NCBI GenBank assembly: GCA_963682175.1 | Contig: OY821772.1 | Coordinates: forward strand, 42,926,925-42,990,924 | Reading direction: 5' to 3' | DNA from: Triglochin maritima | Taxonomy: Eukaryota; Streptophyta; Magnoliopsida; Alismatales; Juncaginaceae | Length of the DNA stretch: 64,000 bases | Part shown: in pieces, positions 11,742 to 21,454 of the stretch | Position numbering within the stretch: position 1 is the stretch's first letter | Layout: each line of letters opens with the position of its first letter | Program-made: the position numbers and the translations under genes | The notes under the pieces: generated by a model | The model's input: only the letters and a program-made list of their open reading frames with translations | Database searches by the model: none | What the model was told of the DNA's origin: nothing

Positions 11742-12608
11742 TGTTGGAAGAGGATTCTAACGACGTTACTAACAAGATACATATTATAATGCACAAGTGG
11801 TATACTAAATATTACAGCGAAAATTAAACTTCTAGTCTCTCTCAAACTTCAAGCAACAAACACGCAAATAAGATGGAAATCACAAGCAAATACAAACACT
11901 TGTAGCAATCCATGACACACGTGTTTTACAAGGTTCGACAACGTGCCTACGTCCTTGAGGGTATCTTACGAGTTTCCTTTCCTTTCTTGCACTTCAACAA
12001 GAGAAGTCACCGAGATTATAAACGTTTGGAAGCAATAGGTCCCCCAAAACACTCCAGATCTCTCTAGCATAATCTCTCTCAAGGAAATAAGTATTGTGTG
12101 TTATGATACAAAATTAGGACGAAATTTCATTTTATAATAAGCTAAAATCGTACAAAGAAACATGCAAATCATGGACAAAACTGTCTGCAACAGTCGACCA
12201 GAATTCTCCATCGGTCGACCGGTGCACGATTTTGTGCATAACTGTCAACATTCGGTCGACCGTTCTATGCTTCTAAACAACGTCTGGGAGACTCTAGAAA
12301 TTTTCGGTCGACTGTTACTTAAGTTTCAGTCGACCGAACTGCGATGTTGATCCTCGACTTGAAGCTCCTGGATGTTTTCGGTTCAACCACGTGCCCCGCA
12401 CCGGTTGATTGATCTGCACTTCGTTTCGAGCCCTAGAAGACTCAGGAAGTTTCCATTCAACCGCGTGTCCCGCACCGATCGACCAAAACTCACTGTTCAA
12501 CGAATCCTGACACACTGTGGCAATTTCCGGTCGACCGAACTTCTCTTCCAGTCGACCGAATCTTCTTATTTTCCTGTACTTAACAAATCTACAAACTAAA
12601 GATCAACA
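11742..12608 (-). mobile_element. LTR in minus orientation, nested in a TRIM-like relic
   Basis: The 867-bp sequence reads TGTTGG to TCAACA on the plus strand. A block at about 11930-12080 (AAGGTTCGACAACGTGCC, then CTACGTCC) is shared with the LTR at 42950-43856, also in minus orientation. The 3' part is rich in GGTCGACC. The flanking 5-mers AAAAC and AAACC differ by one base. With the element removed, the flanks rejoin into sequence resembling 4120-4170 of the TRIM-like element, which supports the borders. No internal coding region is attached, so it is another solo LTR. Confidence 0.7.
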
Positions 12609-12790
12609 AAACCCACCTCTAAAACCACACAATGCCTAGATATTTGAGTTATGGTTTAACATTGACGAGGGATATCATGTGTTTTAAGCAAAATGGAATA
12701 AGTTTAAAACACCCAAATTACAATCTTACATTGCTTAAACATAAAATTTTGGTGAGATATGTAAGGAAATAACTACATGAACATCATCCA
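12609..12790 (+). mobile_element. Diverged TRIM-like relic (internal region and right LTR start)
   Basis: CCACCTCTAAAA, then CACAATGCCT, a shortened middle, and TTACATTGCTTAAACAT correspond in order to 4150-4260 of the TRIM-like element. The left part of the same relic (ACACCTAAAG, about 11721) is separated from it by the nested LTR. Heavily mutated. Confidence 0.6.
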
Positions 12791-14267
12791 TCTTACGCAC
12801 TAATCTATCCAAAAATGTCAACTGTACATAGCCACTACGCAAAACCTATGGATTTTGTTACTTACAAAACTTATGCAACGACACCAACAACAAAAGTTTT
12901 AATCCCAAACAAGTTGGGACAAACTAGAAATAAAACTCAACAAGAGTCAAAAGTTCAAGCAGAAAATGAGAGTATATCTTGTTTCTTACGGAAAGGGTTT
13001 AACATGTTAAACTTAAAATCCATGTTTTAGAAGTCTTTAGAGCAATTAATTGTATGTACACGAGAGTAGCTTTTTGTGTATCACCTTTTGCATATGTATG
13101 TGTAGAGTATCAAGTCCTAAAGGAAATAAATTACAAATTAAACAAGAAAAAAAATGAAAGAAGTAATAAACACATACCCTGTCCTGGTCTACCTCAAGCA
13201 GACCCCTTATTTTGAAGTGAACTTTCAACACCACACTATAAGTAGCAAAACTCAGTTCTGAAAATGAACACGTATTTTATGAAGGATTCAATGTGAATTA
13301 AAAATGTTTGCTAAAATATATAAGACATAATTGTAACCCGCCCAAAATATCTTTAAGAGATCCACCCTACGTTAGAGATAAGGGTGGAACGTAGAAGGGT
13401 AAAAGGATATGTATGGACCATTCATTTTCTGCTTGTACAACACAATGAAACACCACTCGGGTTGGACGTTGTCTATGTTTCTGAATATTCTAACTAATAT
13501 AATATTACTATCAAGTTCACAAAAACACATCCAATATATTTGTAAGTCATTAAATTCATTGTAATCAATAAATTGGTTGTGAAACATTTAAAGACAGGAA
13601 CATTAAATGGTAACCGCGAAGTAAATATAGAAACACAAAATGACGAACTGCTCGTCAAAAATGAAAGATACCTACCTCAATCTCAAATAACATGTTCCCT
13701 CTGGTTCTAGTTTGTCTGCTCCTCTTCCCTTCTCTCTTTCTCAACAAAATAAAATCCCACCAAAGCAACAAGTTTCTACACTTTTAACTGCCCAAGCTGA
13801 CAGATAGTAGAAGGAAGTGGTGAGGTCTCAAATTAAGTTGCAGACTGTTGCATTCTCTCTCTCCAATTTGTAGGAACACAACATTGAAATTGCAAAATTA
13901 TCAAAAAATATCCGCACAACCCCAAGTGTTGATAAGTCAATTGTTTGTGATATGCAGCACATATAAGAGTGAAAAATGTATGCTCGAAGTTACAAAACAT
14001 AGCAATTTTTAGTTTTAGCAAACAAAAATGCTATTATGATAAACATAAAATCAGTGTAAGAGAGACCAATTTCTATCTTTTTTCCGGATAAAGACGAACA
14101 AAAGATTGGCCTGTCTGAAAAGCCCTTTTTTTATTAACACACAAAATACAAAAGGAACATTAAGGGTTACAAAACCAACAGGGGTAATATCTAGTTCTCC
14201 ACAATGTGATCTCGGTTTTAGTAATTGCTTTTAAATAATGACACGAAAAAGGAAAATTGAAGCTTTT
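12791..14267. other. Intergenic DNA and 3' flank of the mutase gene
   Basis: No gene is visible. The part nearest 14267 is presumably the mutase 3' UTR. A short piece near 12885-12930 recalls the CAACAA-rich 3' tail of plant LINE/SINE elements, but it is too short to call. Confidence 0.5.
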
Positions 14268-17200
14268 CTAATGGGAACTGCCAAACCCAAGAATGCGATC
14301 CACAAGTTGCACCACAGATTGAGTGAGGCTATCAGTTGCATCCTGTGTGGATGCTTTAGCGTAAACACGAACAACGTCCTCTGTGCCAGAAGGCCGTATG
14401 AAACATCGACCTTGAGTATATTTGGCTGCAATACATTTACAAGACAATGACATCAGTGCTTTCTGTGAGATACAAGTGAATGGTACATAATGTTGTTCAT
14501 CTCTTTTTTCCCGAATTGTTCAAATGAGTTCATAAGAACATCACTGTTCTTTGTTAAGTAATTATTTAAGCTGAGAAAGAGAAAGAAAAGAAAATAAAAT
14601 ATAAGAAAAAGAAAAGGCAACCAAGCGCTTGAAGATTCTACATGTTTCAGAATTTATCAGCTCTTGTAATCCAGAAGGACTCACAACTTGCGTTTCTGCT
14701 TCTGCTGTGATAACAACAGTTCTATCGACAATTTTTAGCTGAATACAAATAGGAAGATTTACAAATTAGAAATTTGTTAATTCCATTAACTACATTTTCT
14801 TTCCAATATAAATGCTATGCATGGTCTTGTTTTGCTTCTAAAGTGCAACCTTCAACACAGAAAAAGACAAAATATGTCACCATTCTAAAAAAAAAAAATA
14901 TGCTTAAAAAGTAAAATGATTAAAGACTCAAAAAAGCTACATCGTCAACAACATAGTACTAAGTAGGTTATGTATGTCGATTACTCAGCCAGACTAGCAT
15001 AAGAAGAAAGCGTCTGACTATTTTAATTGATTTTTATCAGGAATTTTAAATGATATTTGAGAAAGTCAAGTGATGATTGTATGGTGTAAATTATTCAACA
15101 TTGAGATTGTTAGAAGAATATGAACTAAAATTTTCCTCACCCCGTCAAATGAATTGCGAAATATTGGACTGTCAATTAGCTCAGGGAATCCGATTAAGTT
15201 ACAAATTTAATAACATTTCAACATACAATCAATGATTTCAAACTAAGCATTAAGACAAGAAAGTGAAAAAATGTCAGTCACAAGACTCACAACCCATGCC
15301 ATGTGGAAAGGAAGTTAACTGACCTTAAGTTGTCTGCTAGGGAGATCGTCATATAGCCTGCTCCAAGCCTCAAATGTCCAACCGAGGTACTGCAAGATTG
15401 CCTCCACCAAAAGCAAACCACTAAAAGCATCACCTACAGCTTGGTTGACCAATTCACTGATTGCAAATAGTCTTAGAATGACCTTGCCATGCTCAGAGCC
15501 TGCAATAAATACGAAATAGTTTATTTAAGTCATATACGATGCACCTATAAATGCATAAAGTAACTAGTGAGAAAAATAGAAGCATATACTAACTTGTTGA
15601 ACTAGGTGTTATTTCATTGGCCTTGGTCTTTAGTGTATGTAGAAGATTATCAGAAAATAGGATTGTTCCATGACCATTTGCCTCAAAGTAAATTCCAATA
15701 TCGTATTCTGATGCTTTCTCGTGAAGATATTTTACACCAGTCGGAGTAAATGCAACATCTAGACCAAGGTGCCTGAGGTAATCTGTTGATGCACCATTAG
15801 CATAAGCAGTCTGAACAACCCCAATCTTCACAGGAAAGTCGTAACTTGCTTGGTTGGTGGCCTTTCTGTTGAGAATATCCAACTGCTCTTTGATAAATAG
15901 CGCAAATAATGATAGTATCTTATCTCCATCAACAAGATCAATCTTGTTATTTTCTGTTGAAAGGACACGAAAATACACAAGCATGTCCGCATCACTGTCC
16001 AGACTTGCACACCTAAAATAATAAAGCCACCTTTAGAATAAATCATTTAATGGTGACATTTTGAAATTGAAACATAAAATGAGAGATGGTTAACCTGATT
16101 CCAACATCATCTGGACCAAAACTAAGGGGAGCAACTTTTTCTTTTTGCACAAAATCAGCTCCAACTCTATCATTTAATGTACCATCACTACCAGCGTTTC
16201 TGATATTCAATTCAACTCCCACCAAAAACTCGCTAAGATCACATAATTTTTGCCCACCCACACCATTCGCAGCATCAACCAATAGCATCTTATTTACCTT
16301 ACCGACTTCCATTCCCGTGGGGGGGCAAATCCATCAGATTCCTGAAAAGGTTCCCCCCCCCCCCCCCCATAAGAACCTAAGACACCCAACCCAATAGTTT
16401 AAATGTTGTTTGGAGAAAAACCTGAACGCCTTTGAGAGTTGTTTGAAATAGTCAGATTCTGAAGCATTGATGCCCTTATTTCTACATCGAACCATCCAGT
16501 GCAGTTGTGGAGTTGTTAAGATGCCCATGTTTAACGAAGCAGCACCAAGTATAGCATCAATCCCCTTTAGAATAAATAAAAAGATTCCATCAAACAAACC
16601 CATGAACTACAAAGAAATGCCTTCTCTTAAAAGGAGAAGAAATACCTTACATGCTTTGCACATTCAATTAGAGACTCTCCAATAGGTCTTGTGTCCCTTC
16701 CCAGCAGAACTTCTGCAGACTGCAATCCTCCAAAGGGGATTTCCTCCTCCTCAACAAATTTGACCACCAACTGCTCAAATCAGAGAGACCATATCAAACA
16801 GATAACCCCAAAAGAACACATGCTGAGAAGAATAAACATAAATTGAAATATTAAACTCAGTTAGATGAAATCAAACCAGTCGTACAGGTTGAACTAATAA
16901 AAAAACACAGAATACCTTATAAATGGAAAAACCAAGGTCAGACACATGAAATTCAGTAAAAAAGAATGGGAAAAAACCTGCACGAGTTGTTCAGGATTAG
17001 CAGCATTCACAAGAGCATCAGCAAATGGCTCCCACTCCTGTGTCAGCATTCCGCCAGTTGCATCTGCAACCTTGACTCCATTGTCCGCAATAGGGTTGTG
17101 GGAAGCTGTGATCATCAATCCGACAGTGGAGCATGTCTTCAATGACCCGAGTGCCGCCAGTATGCCTGATCTGAACACAGTGGATGCCAAAATTGATCCG

Positions 17201-18748
17201 TCGGCCCTGAACCCTGCAGTCCCATACGAGAACTTCACACCTGCATAGAACAAAATATGTTTAATTTTCTATCTAAAAAAGGCAAAAACTCTTCTCACAA
17301 ATATTGTGTGGACCCGGTGGCTAGGGAAATCTGGAAGCACATTTGGTGAGGATCGAGATTTGTTCTTCCATATTACTTGGCCACTTAGATTTCAGACCTT
17401 AGAGAAAAGGAAGAAATACACACTAATAAGGATGTGAAATGACTAGGAAACAAATAAACAGCAATAATATGCTAAAAAAGAATGATACTGATGTGAAATG
17501 ACTAGGAAACAAATAAACAGCAAATAATATGCTAAAAAAAGAATGATACTGAAAAGAGATACAGGATGTTGCATTTGCATAGGAAACAACACGATAGCGT
17601 GTACATTTATTTAAGGCATTACTGCATAAATACTGATAAGTTACTTGAATTGTGGAAAACACATACTAAAAGTTACGTGAACATAAACAATATGTTATTG
17701 TTTTGCTTGGAGAAAACACAAATTAAGATGGAAATTGCAAAACAAATTATGGACAGATGAAAACAAGAAAAAAACCCTTCCATGCAGATCGAGTAGCCAA
17801 AACATAAATACTAGAGCCTTAACAATTAGTTCACTCGCCAGCTTATACAAAGGGAAAAATAGCCTCCTATAATTCAATATCAAATATGGCACGCATGTAT
17901 CTCTGTTTCCAATTCACAACCCATTAGTAAGAAACAAATTGCATTAAAAAGGGATTTGCAATTATCATGTAAGCTTCAGATAATGTAATGACACTACGAT
18001 ACAGTTCCACGGAAGATCAACATCGTGTTCATGTTCCACACATTTTATACTTAAATCCTCTGAAATCTGAATCTGCTCTTTCTTTAACATTGTGATGATG
18101 TACTCCTTTTTGTCTATACATATTGCTGTTAACTTTAGTCGAAAGTGCTATATGAAAACTGAAAAGTAATCTACACAAATTCATGTCATCAATAAAACTA
18201 CCACGATCATATCAAGTAAGTGTGCAATAGCAATAGCCTTTGGCAAAGCAATTATTAGTCAAATTAAGGTCTTTATTTTTGGAACATCACAATTTTAGCA
18301 TCGATTAAAGCATCTAGTAAATATCACAATAAAATAGAAAAATCATCTATACAAATATTTTTTACTAACTTGTGCATGTGAGAAGTATAAAATAAAAAAA
18401 AACATCTGACACCAAAATGATGTTCATCCTCTGCAGGTTCCTAAAGATCATTTAATTCCAAAAAACACATCTTCCTTAATCAAGGGGAGATGATTATCTG
18501 CCTGCAATTTATGCTAATTAATTACAGAACAAACGGTAAACATCAGCAAAATGGCAAAATGTAGCTTTCTTCGTGTCGGAGGAGATCGAGGTGACATTAT
18601 TACCTGGCGGAGGGTTTCCTTGGTTGTGGTGGCGCTGAGAGAGGTTGTGGTCGCCATGGGAGAAGGAGTCGAGGAATCGTAGAAGATCGAAATCTAGGGT
18701 TCGGGTGTGTATCGGTCCAAACTCGGACCGGACCGGAACCCGGTCCAT
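14268..18748 (-). CDS. DRT101: Phosphoacetylglucosamine mutase (AGM/DRT101 type), frame apparently broken
   Basis: Cytosolic enzyme of the alpha-D-phosphohexomutase family that interconverts GlcNAc-6-P and GlcNAc-1-P on the way to UDP-GlcNAc. Nine exons: 18748-18604, 17240-16978, 16770-16651, 16564-16422, 16341-16095, 16012-15594, 15499-15324, 14738-14642, 14425-14268; about 588 aa if the frame is kept. Visible: the N-terminal VKFSYGTAGFRADGS, the phosphoserine loop TASHNP, GRDTRP, the sugar loop EANGHG and the phosphate loop RPSGTEDVVRVY. Odd points: exon 5 has C7 at 16319-16325 where phase demands six; the metal loop reads DSDADM where the family has DGDADR; the only in-frame ATG (18748) lies in repeat-like DNA while the well-placed ATG at 18657 is out of frame with exon 2. 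It may be a decaying copy or carry assembly errors; identity is secure, function is not. Confidence 0.85.
16353..16368. repeat. Homopolymer of 16 C in intron 4 of the mutase gene
   Basis: An uninterrupted C run on the plus strand, 12 bases from the exon 5 acceptor and 28 bases from the exonic C7 where the reading frame breaks. Such tracts vary in length in vivo and are error-prone in sequencing. Confidence 0.9.
17431..17551. repeat. Tandem duplication of about 60 bp in intron 1 of the mutase gene
   Basis: Two copies starting at 17431 and 17490 share GATGTGAAATGACTAGG, the AAACAAATAAACAGC stretch and the GCTAAAAAAGAATGATAC stretch. The second copy has small A-insertions only, so the event is recent. 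Confidence 0.85.
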
Positions 18749-18915
18749 CGCCAGGATGTGGACCGAATAGCATATCGGTCACCGCTGGATCCAGTTCGGT
18801 TCAAAATTGGGCTTGTATTGAAAATTCGGAAATGGATCTGAGTTTGGACCGAACTGGAACTCGGTCCTTCACCAGGGACCAGCTAGATCCGCTTTGGATC
18901 GAAACCTAGACCGAC
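18710..18915. repeat. GGACCG-rich repeat at the 5' edge of the mutase gene
   Basis: Two related blocks, about 18716-18755 and 18836-18878, share the sequence of marks GACCGGAACCCGGTCC / GAACTCGGTCC followed by ACCAGG or GCCAGG. Composition matches the hAT MITEs at 5782-5884 and 42039-42273, but clear terminal repeats and a target duplication were not found. It supplies the only in-frame ATG for mutase exon 1. Confidence 0.5.
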
Positions 18916-19076
18916 TACGAATCTTGTTACGACTGACCCATATCGGAGTGGTTTGTGCTCTCCCTTAGTTTTGGGTATTTGGGAAGTAACCGAGCGGTTG
19001 ATGTATCTAGATGGTATATTGACACGCATACACACATACAATTATTTTATTGTCACGTTATCAATGTTTAGACTTA

Positions 19077-19845
19077 GGGTTTTTACCTGCATGCCACTTA
19101 AAAACATTATATTTCCGTTTCTGTCATCACTGTATAACTATTTATATTAATGTCACTAAACAACTATACAAATTCTATTAATGCAACTAAAAACTATAAA
19201 AAATTCATTAATGCCACTTCGTTAACCTTTTCCCATTAACGGTGTTACTGTTCCGTTAACGACGTTAAAAAATTATTATTTTAATAGTAATATTTACAAA
19301 TTCTACCTTATATAATTTAATAACTTAGTAATCCAAATTTGTCATTTTTATGATCTTTACAACAAAACACTTAAATTCAAAAAATCAAGACTATTAATTT
19401 TCACAAATACAAACAGTGGTGACACAATTGTTTTGGTGTTTTTTTCATATGAAAATTAAAAAATTTGATTTTTGAAATTTAAGTGTTTTGCTGTGAAAAT
19501 CATAAATGTTTAATTATTGTTTAAGTGTTTTGAAATTTAATTTTCATAAGAAGTTTTGTTGTAAAAAATCATAAAAATAATAATTTTGGATTACTAAGTT
19601 ATCAAATTATATATGGTAGAATTTATAAATATTATTATTAAAATAATAATTTTTTTAACGACGTTAACGGAATTGTAACGCCGTTAACGGAAAAAATTAA
19701 CGGAGTGGTATTGATGAAATTTGTATAGTTTTTAGTGGCATTAATAGAAATTGTATAATTTTTAATGACATTAATACAAATAGATATACAGTGATCACAG
19801 AAATGGAAATATAGTGTTTTTAAGTGACATGCAAGTAAAAAACCC
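19077..19845. mobile_element. Fold-back element with arms of about 300 bp, probably Mutator-like
   Basis: The left arm from 19077 (GGGTTTTTACCTGCATG) and the right arm ending 19845 are reverse complements over about 300 bp. Both arms contain GTTAACGG words and short units around TTAATGCCACT. Flanks are TTAGACTTA (19068-19076) and GAAGACTTA (19846-19854), matching at 7 of 9 positions, in line with a 9-bp Mutator-type duplication. There is no transposase. Sequence at 4926-5040 looks like the same locus type without the insertion. Confidence 0.82.
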
Positions 19846-19854
19846 GAAGACTTA

Positions 19855-21454
19855 CCTTCAGAATTATTATTGAGAAACATACACATGCGTCATTAGATGT
19901 TGGGAAATGCTACGTGGGTTCGTTTCTTAAGTTTTTTTTGTCACCCATTAACAAATATTTCTCACTCATTCTCTCTTCTCACACCTCCGGTTATTTTTTT
20001 TATTCATTTCTCTCTTCTTACCATTCCACTCAATTCATTTTTTTATTTTTTTTATTTTGTATATGTAGTTACCCTAGATATATCTTATTATCGACATCAC
20101 TGTAGTTACCCCAGATAATCAAATATATTCGGGGTTTATGCATATGGATTGAGTTTGCATGTGGTGAATGAGATGAAATGAGTGGAGTTAATGGAGATTA
20201 TTGGAGTAGTCGGATATACATGAGTTCTACTTATGTGCTTGTGAGGTAGTCAAATATATCTACATATCCACACATCCAAATATATATGCACATCCACACA
20301 TTCAGATGTAGATATATCTGCATATCCACAAATTCAGATATATCATATCTGCTATTTTAGGGCCTAATTGTCGAGATAAACAAATTTGACATGGTATTGA
20401 TCAACCCACACGTAGAAGTTCGTTAAAATTCATATTGTTCACGTGGAAATATAAAAAACAACTTCTTCGCGGGTTAGGTCTGCTCTGCATAAAATAATCA
20501 CAAGTTAGTTTACGAAAGGAAAAGTGAACCACTGTGCAACAGTCATGTAAATTATTTCACGCAAATACTTGGTAAAATCAACGAAAAGACCAACTTAAAT
20601 AACTCCAAACTGCATTTTTTTTGCCTTATTCCCAATGCCTTTTGCCTAGATTAAGTCTTTGTAGAAACTTCACCTGATGGTGAGATTTTTTTCTGAGAGC
20701 AAGTTAAGAAGAGATTGAGAGTTTTTCTAAAGATTGTACATTCAGAAAAGTACTACAACTGGGTGATGAAGAGTATCGTATTAGTGTTGTAGCTTCATCC
20801 AAAAAAGTTAAATTCAAGAATTTCTTCTAAATTAAATTGCACGCACCAAAACTTCTCTTGCTTGGTTTTTTTAAAGTTTCAAAAAAAACTACGAACATGC
20901 AAAGAAAGAAACCGCGGAAATTATTAAAACCGTGTGCATGTGAATAAGCCTATAAAGATTTCAATATTACATGTTTTCTGTTCTTCTAGAGATCTTGTAT
21001 CAGTAACTTTGGATCACCACTGTGGCAGCAAATCCAAGTTCAGAGAGCTTCTCCTTTTGTTCCCTGAAAAATGCATCCTCATCATGCCAACAGATTTAAG
21101 AGAGGCCCATAAAAAATATCGACAAAATCGAAGCCAATGGTGTCTTTTTTCTTCACACGAGTCTTTGTTATTTTCTACTCAGACTGAAAGAATGATATCT
21201 TCAGACTTTTTGACGGGCAATAGACGACTGCCGTCTTACATAAATCACAGTTTTTCTTGCAATAGTGTGTTGTAACACTAGGCAGTTAGATATAAATGAA
21301 CTGCCACCAGTTTTAAAAAGAATCCTCGACGGCATTTTCGGTTTGCCATCAGACAAAACTTCATGCTTCCAGCAATTGAACCTGGTGCTGAAAGTCTGTC
21401 TCTCAGTAGCCACGGAACGGGCTTCATTGCTTTCTTCATGGCTTGATCAATTTA
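19855..21454. other. Intergenic DNA and probable 3' UTR of the PPR gene
   Basis: 20251-20350 holds three to four degenerate units of about 26-32 bp (ATATATCTACATATCCACAC-like). No coding similarity is seen. The part from about 20950 to 21454 lies just downstream of the PPR stop on the minus strand and is probably transcribed. Confidence 0.5.

Noticed and set aside
12873..12930. Piece resembling the CAACAA-rich 3' end of a plant LINE or SINE
   Set aside because: Too short and diverged to define an element.
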